From Siphonodentalium dalli (lineage: Eukaryota > Mollusca > Scaphopoda > Gadilida > Siphonodentaliidae): a stretch of DNA of 64,000 nt. The translations under genes and the position numbers were made by a program. How positions within the stretch are numbered: the stretch's first letter is position 1; every line of letters begins with the position of its first letter. Shown piece after piece: positions 35,499-47,640 of the stretch. The notes under the pieces are model-generated. The model searched no databases, was not told where the DNA came from, and saw nothing but the letters and a program-made list of their open reading frames with translations. The stretch is taken from positions 122,160,723-122,224,722 of the forward strand of contig CP136063.1 in assembly GCA_032622095.1 (NCBI GenBank). Reading direction: 5' to 3'.

Positions 35499-36088
35499 TC
35501 TATTATATATTTTGGAACTTCTGGGTATTGGATAGATCATCTCAACGAGTGTCTTCATAATTAAGACGGCCGGCATGGGTCTTGGTTGGGAGTGATAAAG
35601 TTATGTAATTAAGCAATCAACAGACAACCTGATAATTTGAATGTCGGTACAACTCACACCTACTTTGTAATTGTCTGTTGATTAATGCTCGAATGCTGGT
35701 TCGTTGATTTCTTGGTAAGACAACACAAGCACAGTGTCTTAGCCATTAAGAGCCATCAAAAGAACAAAAGAAAGTAGGGTCTGTATCGTCTAACTGTCTG
35801 TATGTGTGTGTGTATGCATGTTATAGACTTGAAAGCTGCTCGACCAATTAGAGTCAAATTTGGTATGTAGGCCTACTTTGATCCTGGGAACAATATTGGC
35901 GGGTCCAATTTCACGTGCGACCATGTCCTTGACCTTGACCTCACTCACATATGCTCATATAGGCATGTTTCTGGACTGATCAAACAATAGTTTTTTTTTT
36001 CTCCTAATTCGCTGTATATTCTGCCCAGATGGAGGCGATCACAAAGAAATCCCTAAATAGCCCAGACGAAGTCGGGCACATCAGCTAG
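35499..36088 (+). mobile_element. Helitron-like unit E4 (related family)
   Basis: Begins TCTATTATATATTTTGG right after the CTAG of E3, the same start as at 6897. It contains a GT-rich microsatellite at 35792-35816 and a block with 'GTCAAATTTGGTATGTAGGC' and 'CACGTGCGACC'. It ends GCCCAGACGAAGTCGGGC + ACATCAG + CTAG (36085-36088) before T. The hairpin is GCCC(a)GAC-GAA-GTCGGGC. The middle (35520-35780) resembles no other unit, so an insertion, or a 5' end nearer 35770, is possible. Confidence 0.65.
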
Positions 36089-37050
36089 TAAAATTATAAT
36101 TTGAGAAACAAATTTCTTAATTTTACTTCATATATAACACTACATTTCAATAACGTTAGGAATTGTATAGATTCCAATTCCAACAGACATATGGAGGTGC
36201 ACGTGGACCAAATACCCTATCAATGAAACTTTAGCTGTAACATATAGTATCAAATGAGGTGTTGATAGAATTTTCTTAAAAACTAATGTCCTGTTTTGAC
36301 CAAAATCAGTGACTACGCCAATGTGATTGATCACCTGTCCACATGATTAATCTTTATTCAAAGTGATATAGCATCTACTGTGATAGAAAAAGTAGGTATA
36401 GTGATGATACGATCATTTAATGTATTGTTTACATACATTTACTGATAGTGGGACAAATCAAAATTCTCTGGAAAACTAGACTTTGTTTACTTGTATATCT
36501 CATTGCTTTGACATTTAACGGACCTCTGATATAACAATGTTTGACATCATCATGCTTGGGAAAGGCTGCCCTCTATGTTCATATATGCAAAGCTTCCATT
36601 GGACCTAATCCAAAGACATATAAGCAATATAACTCCCACCCACAATTATGGGAGTACCATCCGTTATTGAAGAGCAACGGGGCGGGACTCAGTCCAAAAA
36701 CAGCATCATCCCAACAGATATCCCAAACAGGGTACAACTTTAAAGATATATATACTGACTATAAACATCTCAACTTAACAAAGTTATAATAAGAGTAAGA
36801 ACCCAGTCAGCATGTAGAATATTCAGAACAGGGGACATATGAAAGGTCCATACCACAAAAATTGCAAAATTAAGCTTTAATAAGTAATACCCTCAGTGTA
36901 CAACGTACATGTATAAGGGGTTTAATATAATAATATCCATGTTGCTGAATCATGGAGCCATTAAACTGGATAAATAGTTCATGCTGAAAGTGCTTAATGT
37001 CTATTGGTCAACTTATTAATTATCAAATCCAAAATTATTTAATTTCAGAT
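36089..37050. other. No recognisable feature
   Basis: AT-rich sequence. Frames up to 82 codons without recognisable product. Confidence 0.4.
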
Positions 37051-38315
37051 GAAACTATGTATCCAACGTGACAACAATGTAGACAACACAAATATTATTT
37101 CTAAGTTGAATAAAATTGAGCTTGGCCTAGCTGTGCCTTCTCAAATGTGAATCACGTACCAAATATTAAGAATTTTTTTTGAATATTGCTCAATTCAGTC
37201 ATACCATCTGGACAATCCGAAAACATAGATTTATAAGTCAACAAGAGCATCGCTAGGGCATGGCAAATACACACTTTAGTCATTTTGAATTGTACTATAT
37301 AATAATTTGATCTTACAAAGAATATCTTATATACTCATAATTTCAATGCCAAAATGCGGTCAAATTCTAAGTCTAAAAATGGCCTTAACTCATTTGAAAA
37401 TGAGCCTGCAGTCTTAGCTGGGAAACACACATACCAGCTTTGGTTCAAATTGAATAATCCAAACAGGAGTTATCGGTCAGAAATCTAAAAGTTATGAAAT
37501 TGGTAAAAAAAAAGGGCCATAACTCATGTAAAAATAATTGGACGGAACCCATATTTGAACTTGGCCTGTATCTTTAGCTGGGAAATACACATACTAACGT
37601 GGGTTCAGATTAAATAATCTAAACTGGAGTTATCGGTCGGAAACCAAAAATGTTAACAGACAGTCAAATTCTAAGTCAAATAAAAGGTTGCAGACACCAC
37701 GTCCCCTGAATCAAGGTGGCTTTTTAGGATGGTGGCTTTTTTAAAGAACAAACAGTTAAAATTCTGGCAAAATTTTCCTTAAACTTGACGATGACATGCA
37801 GGTTCTCAAAGGTGAGCCACACACCAAGTATCAAAAGATTCTTTTGAAGAAATTCTGTTGAATATTGCTCAAGTTACACGGACAATACGAAAACAGCGCT
37901 TTCTGTGTCAAACGAGGTGGCTTTTGGGACGTTGCTTTTTTAAAAACAAGGAATTCAAATTTCTGGCAAAATTTTACTCAAACTAGACAATGACCTGCAT
38001 GTTCTCAAAGGTAAGCCACTCACCAAGTATCAAGAGATTCTTTAGAAGAATGGTCAATTTATAATTGAGACAAAAAAAATGCTATTTCTAAATGGAATAA
38101 ATTTGACCTTGGCCTTCATCTTCTCAAATGAGAATCACATGCCAAATATCGAGAAATACTGTTGATTATGGCTTAAGTTACCATCCAGACAACCCCAAAA
38201 CAGTGATTTCTAAGTTGGGGAAAAGGGGCATAAATCATCAGACTGTGACCAAATTCAAACTTTGTCTGCTTCTTCTCAAATTTTCGAATAGACTGGAACA
38301 GTTAGGACTCAAAGT
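37051..38315 (+). repeat. Degenerate ~200-bp tandem repeat
   Basis: Blocks such as 'TTCTCAAAGGTGAGCCACAC', 'CAAGTATCAAAAGATTCTTT' and 'GGTGGCTTTTTAGGATGG' recur at about 199-bp spacing (e.g. 37805 and 38004), with heavy divergence. Interspersed 'ggccataactc' phrases also occur at 54225 and 62810. An old minisatellite, possibly the core of a decayed non-autonomous element. Confidence 0.7.
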
Positions 38316-38810
38316 TTGACAAATTAATGTTTTCGAAGTAAACTACCCAATATATTCCAGAATAACTTGGCCTCTTATCTCCCAAACTTGATAATACTTG
38401 CCTGGCTGTTGATCTGCAACATGGTGACTTCTGTCATTACAGTGCAAATATTATATATTATATGGCCGAGTTGAAATGTTTTGAAAGTGGATGGAAAATC
38501 AGTAGCATCAGTCGGTGGTGTAGAGGATCCCTGCATAAACTATAAGATTCATGTGTGCTTGATATGGTCACAAAGCAACAATTAACAATTCCTGATTAAA
38601 TGGTCATGTCATATTTAATTCGGTAATTCCGAAAATATTAAGGAACGTCCAGTAAATTTCTGGCGTACCGAAAGTTTACCAACGCGTTGAACATGGTGTT
38701 CTGGTTGAATCTACCAAGACACACTATGAATCTCTAGTAAAAATTACTGATTTCCCAGTAAATTTAACCTATACAATCATGATGTCAGAAATCATCGAGC
38801 TGGAGAGCTT
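38316..38810. other. No recognisable feature
   Basis: AT-rich spacer. Nothing recognised. Confidence 0.35.
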
Positions 38811-38909
38811 TCCGATGAATGGCAACAAGCCATATTTCCGACTAAATCCTGAAAAGTTACCCATAATTCTGCTGTGGTTAAGGAGTCTATTATTTAGAGC
38901 ATTATTGTA
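38811..38909. mobile_element. MITE family M, copy 3 (right half only)
   Basis: Contains 'GAGAGCTTTCCGATGAATGG', 'AAATCCTGAAAAGTTACCCA' and 'TAATTCTGCTGTGGTTAAGG', ending ATTATTGTA. The left arm is missing, so the copy is broken at the palindrome centre. Confidence 0.85.
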
Positions 38910-40582
38910 TATGCTTTTCTGTTTTGTTTCCAGCAGATTAAGGACCATTTTGACTGCCATCTTGGTTTTACCCAATTTTTTCAATGCTACCAAATAGTCA
39001 GCTGGTGGATTCTTCAGAATGGTGCCCTAAACCACTAGAATCTGCTGAGAAAAAAACTTTATACGCTAAAACATACATTTGTGCCTTGGTGACCCGACTA
39101 TTTGTATTGTATTGTAATATCATACATGTATATATTGGGCATAATAAATATCTTTAAAGTAACACCTGCCACTCTGTAACATTTGCTCAGGAGATTAGCA
39201 TGGAAATCCTCATTCAAAATTGGTCACTTGAAGTCACCCTCAAAACAATGAAGTCTGATTGGGCTCCACTAATTTTTGTTTAGCGATATGAACAAAATAT
39301 ATATCATGGCTATATATATTTACCTTGATATACACTCATTCGGCTGGACAGATGCTTATGAAACAAGATAGCACAAAATCAATATAAGGTACTCTGATAG
39401 ATTATTCATTTGGGGATTGTATTACCAAGGATATATGCTAAATGAAAAATGTATCAATGTTATTAGATCCAACAGTAAAGTCATTAGTTCTAATATATCA
39501 TGATCAACGTTTGCAATGTGACCAGTAACCTTATTAGACACATCAGGAGCATTTGTCTAATATCACGAAATAACGACATAATTGAGCAAGATTCATACAA
39601 ATTGAATGAAGCTATGTTCAGAGAAGTGCAAGATGACCAATTACGGAAATCGTGGCACTCAAGCCATGTCTATACTTCTTCTCTTTAAACATACTTTAGG
39701 CCGGACTTATTTTATTTCTTTGTTTTACGTATCTTGTTCTCACTTTCTGCAGATTGTCAATTATGTTAAAAAGCACTAAAAGATTTGATATCATGACTCT
39801 ATATTTAAAGAGCCCATAGTCTAGCCTGAGAAAAAATGAGTTGTAGCACTAAAGATGGAATAATTCTGACTATATTAGTTTTATAGCTTATTCATTTTAG
39901 TTTGTTGCAAATGGAATTTCTGGGGCAAAATTTGAAATTGTTTTCATTTTCCCTCACCTACCCTATGTAATATTTGGATAACATTTTGCCATTGTACTCA
40001 TATGGAAACTCACACTTTACACTGTAATTATGACACCAGTGTGTTGGTTGTCAATATTTTACAGATGTCAGCACATTTTTAATATTGTTTAAAATAACGT
40101 GAACATAATGCACATGAATCATGTGATGCCATCATGGACATCTTTCTTCTATCGCGACACGTAAATTCTCTCATTGGTTCAGCTATAAGTTTATTTGTAC
40201 ATCTTACAACTTTAATATCCACACAATATATATATCAATGTGACCAGTGGGATATATGCTATAAGAATATTCCAATGGTTGAGCCCATTTGGGCCAATAG
40301 TGGGAGAACTACGCGAAAACTTAATCCTCCTCTTAAAAGCTGATCCGGCACAATGTGGCATTTTGCTTTATCTGTCTCTTATCGCAAGTTGTAGCTGTCG
40401 TATTAAGATTATTGAGGCATTGCCTGCCCATAATTATTAACATTTGTTGCGTTGGTGATTTTTTTTATTGAATACGGCTTCAAAAATGGAATTAGACTAA
40501 TGCATTTTTCAGATATAATAAATGTTGATATATGCATGTTTAGGTGCTGAGAAGTTATGCAAAAAAAAATTTCCAGACTATA
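38910..40582. other. No recognisable feature
   Basis: AT-rich, unique-looking sequence. No shared repeat or product recognised. Confidence 0.4.
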
Positions 40583-40797
40583 TACAGTAATGTCCTAAAT
40601 AATCGACCCCTAAACCACAGCAGAATTATGTGAAATTTTTCAGGAATTAGTCGGAAATATGACTTGTTGCCATTCATCGGAAAGCTCTCGGTGAGAGCTT
40701 TCCGATGAATGGCAACAAGCCATATTTCCAACTAAATCCTGAAAAATTTCACATAATTCTGCTGTGGTTAAAGGGTCATATACTTCGGCATTTTGTA
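40583..40797. mobile_element. MITE family M, copy 4 (full palindrome)
   Basis: Starts TACAGTAATGTCCTAAATAA. The arms meet at 'GGAAAGCTCTCGGTGAGAGC' in the centre, and the right arm ends GGCATTTTGTA. It is almost fully palindromic over 215 bp with TA at both ends. This copy shows the complete arm sequence of the family. Confidence 0.9.
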
Positions 40798-41252
40798 TAT
40801 ATTTAGCTTATAAGTAGCTTCTACAATTGTCTTGGCATACCTACAATAGCCTGTAGCATGTCAATTCCAATACCATATGCAATGACGACAGCACACTCAA
40901 TAGCAAAACACATAGAAGGTAGTTGCTTATTCGTTGTCTGCTCTCATGCAGTATAGCAGCCATGTTCATCTTCAGAAATCCCAAGTCAATAATACGCTTG
41001 TCCCTCTTTCTGTGTTTATAGGGACTGAGTTTGTCATTTGATATCATAAATTAACAATTACCTGATATGTACAGTCAGACCTCTAATCTTAAACCTACCA
41101 AATTTACGCCACGGTTCTTTCCGCTTTCCATTCCATGTTTTTGAAACAGGAAGTGAAAAATACAGCGCAATATCCTAATCTAGTCATTGTATTCTTCGGC
41201 GAACAACAGGCAACAAGTTGATTTATTTACGCAGTTAAGATTAAGATATCTT
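40798..41252. other. No recognisable feature
   Basis: Nothing recognised. Confidence 0.35.
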
Positions 41253-41665
41253 TTACAGAATTTTAATACATGTACAAAGATTGTTTATCAGTTCATCCAT
41301 AGACGGCACTTTAAGAAATTCTTCTGCGGTCTCATCTAATGGGAACTTGTCAAAGGTGTCTTCTTTAAAAGCAGACAGGGCGTTAGGGCTGACGCTGCAG
41401 AATGACGACTGAAGGAGCACTTTCTGTGCCTCGTCCAGCTTAAGTCCCACTTTTTTATCCTTTGCGGTAAAATTGAAACTGCCTGCCCCAAATATATCTC
41501 GAAGATTTCTGTCAGCCAGCAAGTCGTGAATTTGTTTGACATAGTCCATTGGTCCCTGTCCAAATCATCATTTATAATCGAAGGTGCCCCAATATTCAGA
41601 GAGAGAACATCATCTTGTGCACCACAAGTTCTCTCTGGATTTGCACAGTCCAGGATGGGTACCAC
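41253..41665 (-). pseudogene. DIRS gag fragment, second lineage
   Basis: A 98-codon frame (41549-41253) carries 'LKLDEAQKVLLQSSF' followed by 'LSAFKEDTFDKFPL' and 'EEFLKVPSMDELI'. This aligns along its length with the gag-like region of the DIRS element at 4636-4450 at moderate identity. Upstream residues lie in another frame (41665-41560, 'NPERTCGAQDDVLSLNIGAP'), so there is one frameshift. No RT or recombinase follows, so it is an isolated fragment. The divergence between the two copies shows at least two DIRS gag lineages in this genome. Confidence 0.65.
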
Positions 41666-41999
41666 CCTCTGCGGGTCAGTACCATCCGTTTGAGATGCCG
41701 TCCTCTATTGGACCTGTGAATCAACTGTGTTTGAATTACTGGTATTTTCAAAACTGCTCTGTCCGGCCAAGACTAACAGTCGATCCAATTTTGTCTCTGG
41801 GTGCTAGAATTTTTTTATCACATAATTAACCCACAAAAACAGCTTCATAATTATTGATAAGACACACGTGTAATATTAGCACATGCGATGACGTCACGCC
41901 ATTATTTAAATGACTTGCGATCGCTGAAGTTTATGATTTTTGTTTTCGATGAATACTCCGCGTTTATTTCATCATGTGATAAAAGATATCTCAAACTCG
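41666..41999. other. No recognisable feature
   Basis: Nothing recognised apart from the outer, decayed reaches of the fold-back that follows. Confidence 0.35.
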
Positions 42000-42115
42000 T
42001 TCTATTTTATACGTAATTTATCAATCTCATCCACTAAATTCTGTTTGAGCCCTGGTAAACCTCGGCTCAAATCGAATTTAGTGAACTCGGTTGATAAATT
42101 CCGTATAAAATAGAA
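42000..42115. repeat. Fold-back repeat, 53-bp arms
   Basis: Left arm 42000-42052 (TTCTATTTTATACGTAATTT...) and right arm 42063-42115 are inverted copies with roughly ten mismatches, around a ~10-bp loop. Weaker inverted similarity continues outward (ATCTCA / TGAGAT) to about 41965 and 42150, so the original element was larger. Confidence 0.8.
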
Positions 42116-43545
42116 ATTCATATGAGATCCTCTGTTTATTACATTCCGCTCGAATGCGGTCAACTAGAGGAACGTCTCTGGGAATACCTGTGAGTGACCG
42201 GAGATGAGGAATCCGAAGACGACAAAGACGAATTCAAAGAAACCACTATTTGTTATAATAATGATAATGACCAGTTATATATAGCGATTAACCAATTACT
42301 TGCTCTAACACGCTTGGTACAATATTACCCCAGTCATTTGTACAAGCCAACCAATGAACTGGCTGCAGCCATTGCAGGCGCTGCTCTAGTTTGATCAGAA
42401 CATGCTCTAATACTCATCAGTATGACAAGCTGACTGGTACTATTTTAACGCATGAGTGATGCGAATCCGACACAGTACAAGCGACCTTGCTCAAGGGTCA
42501 CAACTTGGCGCTGGTTTTAAAATAGCGAGCAATCTGACAATTGCACTTCGCTCATAGCGGCCAAGCCACTGCTATGTGGAGACTCAATGACATCGAGACC
42601 ATCTATTTTCAAATATTAGAATTTAGTAAAATTTCAGCCAAATTGAATCAAGTTTTTCTCATCTCATTTATCTGGCACTTTGTACTTAAATATGTTACAT
42701 TCCTAACAGTTTCATCATAACATAAGCTATATACTGTCAGAAAAATTCATCTTGGGCATATATAGTGCAGATTTCTAGTTTGCAAATATTTCTAGATTGT
42801 TGAAATCTGGTCTGCATAGTAAGTTAATTACAACTTCATATACTCTCTGATAGCCAGCTGTATAGCAGTCATCTAACAAGTATAATATAGTTTCCTGATA
42901 AGAGATGAAGCACAAGTTAAGTTAATGCACCATCTGTTAGCTGTGTAACCAGGTAATATATGATCTCATTAAATCATTACTCAGATAAATTTTATCCATC
43001 TAACAAGTAAAATATAATAAACTTTTACAGTATTACTGATCTAATCTGTGTATCTTAATGTTGTCAACATATTAGACACAATGATGTCCCTATAAAGAAT
43101 GAGTATAACTTGGTGCTTTGAATAATGGCTGTATATTAAAACTGGCAATGAATGGGATGGGTGTGGAAAAAAACGAAATCCCAGTCAATATGATTCAAAT
43201 AACTCTCACATAGTGCAAAGGGTGACTGCTCAATTATACTTCATAATTCTGTTCAGAAATCTTCGGAATGAGAGTGTTATAACATAACTTATTACTGCAG
43301 TAATCAGCGTTCTGTTCCATACCGAGATCTAGGTCAGCGCTCGAGCTGACTAGGCGAGAAATCGGTGAATTGTGACGGAAGTCCGTTCGCATAGTCATGT
43401 GGGCAGTGAAGGTGGATCACTTTTATTATGAAACAGCGTTCTGTCGGATGTATATTCCATAACACTCCACTGTTTTCATTTTGTCATGCTAATAGACTTT
43501 TTCCTGAAATCACATAGGGGGTTTCTTACACTGAACTTCTTGACT
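42116..43545. other. No gene recognised
   Basis: AT-rich. 'CAGCGTTCTGT' occurs at 43306 and 43433 in direct orientation. A short GC-richer patch lies at 43325-43400. No product recognised. Confidence 0.35.
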
Positions 43546-44393
43546 ATCAGAAGTCTAACAAACTTCGTCCAAACAAACCGGTCATCCTGGTTTTCTGGTT
43601 TCATGACTGACACAAAGATACTTCAATATGGACACTGTATGTGATCCCAGCGATCATGTTTCACTGAATTTATTCAGTTTATACAATTTTCCGTCTCAAA
43701 AATCGAAATCATTGAAACCGTCGGTGACCCATGAGTATTCCCTCAACAGGACAGCCGCACTTTCTATCCGAGCCCTTTTTTCCAATGGAAAGAAATTAAA
43801 ATTCAATGATAATATTGCATCGCACTGATTGGAGAAGTCAACGAAATACCCCACCATGGTCCGCGCTGGACCGAAATTTACTTTTGCCAAATGAAAATAT
43901 TTTTTGTTTCGACACTCGTGGTTTGAACGACGTTTGATATCGATAGGAAAGCATTTAGATAATAATTATACTCGCATCTCTATTGTGGTTTCATAAATTC
44001 CGGTCAAATAGGAGGTTTCCATCTAGAGGTTTGGTGATAATCAGATGAGGGATGTCATCATTATGGTGCGCCAAATGATTTAGTCATGCAAAGAGTAAAA
44101 TCCAAGATGGCTGCCATCAGCCATTTTTTTCATCGAAATTTTTTCAAATTTGATGGCTCTCATCTAGAGGTGATTCTAAACATGCCTGTTATTCTCAAAT
44201 CAATTCTCCAATAAATGCAGGCTGCAGGGTGTGCCAAGGGATTCAAATTTGAAATCCAAGAAGGCCATGTTTTTAAAAAACTTTTGGTCAAAATAGGAGG
44301 CTCCCATCTAGAGGTCACCTCGATGATCCATATGAAGTTTGGTGATGATTGGAAGAGAGATGTGGTCTGTAGGGTGTGCCAAAGGATTTAGTC
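43546..44393 (+). repeat. Tandem duplication, copy 1 (848 bp)
   Basis: Identical to 44394-45253 apart from about seven substitutions and one 12-bp insertion. The left half is unique sequence including a 66-codon frame (43628-43828). The right half is family C repeat. The copies abut directly at 44393/44394. Confidence 0.95.
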
Positions 44394-45633
44394 ATCAGAA
44401 GTCTAACAAACTTCGTCCTAACAAACCGGTCATCCTGGTTTTCTGGTTTCATGACTGACACAAAGATACTTCAATATGGACACTGTATGTGATCCCAGCG
44501 ATCATGTTTCACTGAATTTATTCAGTTTATACAATTTTCCGTCTCAAAAATCGAAATCATTGAAACCGTCGGTGACCCATGAGTATTCCCTCAACAGGAC
44601 AGCCGCACTTTCTATCCGAGCCCTTTTTTCCAATGGAAAGAAATTAAAATTCAATGATAATATTGTATCGCACTGATTGGACAAGTCAACGAAATACCCC
44701 ACCATGGTCCGCGCTGGACCGAAATTTACTTTTGCCAAATTATTTGCCAAATGAAAATATTTTTTGTTTCGACACTCGTGGTTTGAACGACGTTTGATAT
44801 CGATAGGAAAGCATTTAGATAATAATTATACTCGCATCTCTATTGTGGTTTCATAAATTCCGGTCAAATAGGAGGTTTCCATCTAGAGGTTTGGTGATAA
44901 TCAGATGAGGGATGTCATCATTATGGTGCGCCAAATGATTTAGTCATGCCAAGAGTAAAATCCAAGATGGCTGCCATCAGCCATTTTTTTCATCGAAATT
45001 TTTTCAAATTTGATGGCTCTCATCTAGAGGTGATTCTAAACATGCCTGTTATTCTCAAATCAATTCTCCAATAAATGCAGGCTGCAGGGTGTGCCAAGGG
45101 ATTCAAATTTGAAATCCAAGAAGGCCATGTTTTAAAAAAACTTTTGGTCAAAATAGGAGGCTCCCATCTAGAGGTCACCTCGATGATCCATATGAAGTTT
45201 GGTGATGTTTGGAAGAGAGATGTGGTCTGTAGGGTGTGCCAAAGGATTTAGTCATTCAAAGAGTAAAATCCAAGATGGCTGCTGGCAGCCATGTTTTTCA
45301 TCGAAAATTGTTCAAATTTAATGGCTTCCATCTAGAGGTGATCCTAAATATGTCTGCAAATTTAAAAAAGAATTATCCAATAAATGCGGGCTGAGCCAAA
45401 GGATTCAAATTAAAAATCCCATATAGCTTCTGGGGCCATGCTTTTCATTAAAAATGGCTGCCGGCAGCAACGTTTTTTAAAGATTTTTGGATGGCTCCCA
45501 TCTACGGGTCACCCCGAAGATCCATATAAAGTTTGGTGATGATCGAATGAGGGATGTGGCCTGTAGGGTGAGCCAAAGGAAATTGCACAGAGGCATGGAT
45601 ACATGATGGACACACGGCAATAGGTAAAGTTCA
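44040..45633 (+). repeat. Family C repeat (relative of family B)
   Basis: Monomers with 'GGATTTAGTCATGCAAAGAG', 'AAATCCAAGATGGCTGCCAT', 'CTCATCTAGAGGTGATTCTA' and 'TGAAGTTTGGTGATG', partly repeated by the tandem duplication. It ends near 45633 with 'GGCAATAGGTAAAGTTCAGC', a decayed form of the family B 3' hairpin. Non-coding. Confidence 0.75.
44394..45253 (+). repeat. Tandem duplication, copy 2 (~860 bp)
   Basis: Second copy of the segment starting 'ATCAGAAGTCTAACAAACTT'. The 12-bp difference is an extra TATTTGCCAAAT near 44742, itself a local duplication of TTTGCCAAAT. Identity is about 99%. It is a recent unequal-exchange duplication or an assembly artefact (unmerged haplotypes). Confidence 0.95.
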
Positions 45634-45679
45634 GCAAAAAATTGTCCAGAAAATGAAGGTAGCGAACAGAAATATGTAA

Positions 45680-45995
45680 AGTACGGAAGTAATATTTCAC
45701 TATGCTATGCGCATGCACAACGAAAACTTCCTAAATTCTATGAACTCTCATGGTTATGAGATTCCGAGTGATAATCCATCTTCATTCGCGTCAAACTGCC
45801 AAACGATGGTGAGAAACACCGAGCTATATAAATTTATGCACATAAAGTATAACAATCGTGGGGAGGATGGGTGGGACGGTAATGGTTTAAATAAGTCTTA
45901 GTTACTCATAAATCTATAATCTGATAAATCAAATTTTTATTTTTATGTAGTAACAACCTATTCAAACCAGATACCATTTGTATTCTACCGATTTT
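45680..45995 (+). repeat. Dispersed repeat T, copy 1
   Basis: 45685-45790 ('GGAAGTAATATT', 'ACTTCCTAAATTCTATGAAC' + 'TCTC', 'GTGATAATCCATCTT') matches the reverse complement of 51700-51800. At 45950-45990 the complement of 'TATCTGGTTTGAATAGGTTG' matches the terminal-like sequence at 51840-51885 and 61138-61185. Probably a TIR-bearing non-autonomous element. Confidence 0.55.
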
Positions 45996-46219
45996 GTAGC
46001 AAAATATACACTCTACTTATCAAGAGGTGGGTTTAATTATACATGCATCAAAATATTTAAAATATACTCACTCGCAGTCAGGTTGTCCACTAGGAGCACC
46101 AGTGCCCATGCACCCCTGATTCTTGAAGTACATGTATGTTCACCATAATTCCCAACTGAGATACTTAACGTATGTGCATATGAAGAACATATCTACAATC
46201 TCTTAGTGTAGGAGACAAA

Positions 46220-47640
46220 CCCAACGTCACCTAGCAAATCATGTAAATGCAGAAAGTTAATACATGCAACTAAGCATCTAATAATAGTCTGACTAGAGAC
46301 GGCCCTGAAAGGTTGTCTAATGGAGAATAATAGAGTTGAGTCCACCTTATCTTGAGACCAATGACACATGGTCGATTTCTGATAATAACCAACAGTTCGA
46401 CGATGATCAAGATGTTTTCAGTACACATACCTTGGAATAACTATCGGGCCTGTTTAGCTCAAATCGAACTGGTGAAGTTAACACATCGATTCTAAACTCT
46501 GGATCCCCACAAAGCGCCTGTAAGTCACTGTATCGTCGAAACGATGTAATGATGATGAGGAAACAAGTTTTCTGTGTCAATAATTTCAATGATGCATCCC
46601 AGCGCAAATGGTTTTGATTGGGTAATTTTGAAAATGATAAATTTCACATTGGGAATAAAGAATGAGTAGGACACCTATGAAAAACCATTTTATCATGTGG
46701 ATTTAAGACTGGATATAGACCTATGTTATCCTGTTATGCCACTCGTAGTGAGGTAAAACCCAATGCATCATGAACCAAGAACCCGCTATTGTGGAGTATT
46801 TGAATCGGTCTAAACTACAGTAATGCCCTATATAATCGACTCCTTAACCACAGCAGAATTATGGCTAACTTTTCAGGATTTAGTCGGAAATATGGCTTGT
46901 TGCCATTCATCGGAAAGCTTTCACTGAGAGCTTTCCGATGAATGGCAAAAGTTACCCATAATTATGCTGTGGTTAAGGAGTTAATTCTTTAGGGCATTAC
47001 TGTAATAGGTGGTAGGAAATCAGAAGTCTACCCAAGTCACTTCAAAGCTTAGGGTCAATTATATGTTGTTCAATACACCAACAATTGAGTGATCAATTTA
47101 CAGTTGTAATTCCTTTGAGAGCCCTGCCGCCATGAGAAGGTTGTGAAAGTTTGTTGAAAAGCCTTTATCTGAAAACCATTGGCTAATAACAGTTAACATG
47201 TAGTTAATTGAAGTGTTTGATTTTGTGGCAGCAATGCCCTGTTCTGATTCTGAGACATGGTAAAATGAGATAGATGATATGCTGGTGCAATCATTAGTTG
47301 AAGCAGTTGGGTATACCAATACTGATGATGCCAACATGGAGCAAGCACTATTATTGGGTAATTTTTTTGTTGATTATAATTGAGGACCCTGGGTAACAAC
47401 AGTATTGGTGGATTCGCATATGATTGTTTGAGTATATCCACCACCCAAGCTTGAGAGAGTAGTTTCTATGAACAAATTTGAGCTGTTTTCCTGTTCATAA
47501 CTGATGTACACAGTATATGTAGGTCGATAAACAATGGTGACTGAAGTAATCTGCCATCCGGCTGTGAATTTGTTCACTGTCACATGAGCTGTTTGTAAAT
47601 GCCAGTTGTGTGTCAAAGTCAGAACCTAGAGTTGTATAGC
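46220..47640 (-). pseudogene. DIRS relic, second copy (RT C-terminus and recombinase)
   Basis: Minus-strand fragments in several frames. 47616-47390 is a decayed '...NRKTAQICS' part. 47444-47193 carries 'LLLPRVLNYN' followed by 'IIVLAPCWHHQYWYTQLLQL', matching the post-RNase H region at 2170-2060. 47160-47098 resembles a recombinase N-terminus. 46607-46407 carries the recombinase box 'SLKLLTQKTCFLIIITSFRR', which includes the first catalytic arginine. A distant C-terminal piece (frame near 46320-46220) reads like the following helices. A family M MITE (46816-47004) splits it. It is not the same lineage as the 1-5 kb element. Confidence 0.75.
46816..47004. mobile_element. MITE family M, copy 5, inside the DIRS relic
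   Basis: TA-flanked palindrome starting TACAGTAATGCCCTATATAA and ending GGGCATTACTGTA. The right arm lacks about 25 bp present in the left ('CAAGCCATATTT' segment). Its position between two DIRS fragments shows it inserted after the DIRS copy. Confidence 0.9.

Noticed and set aside
43628-44676. Duplicated 66-codon frame as a gene pair
   Set aside because: The two frames are identical only because the 848-bp segment is duplicated. No product recognised and no added evidence of coding.
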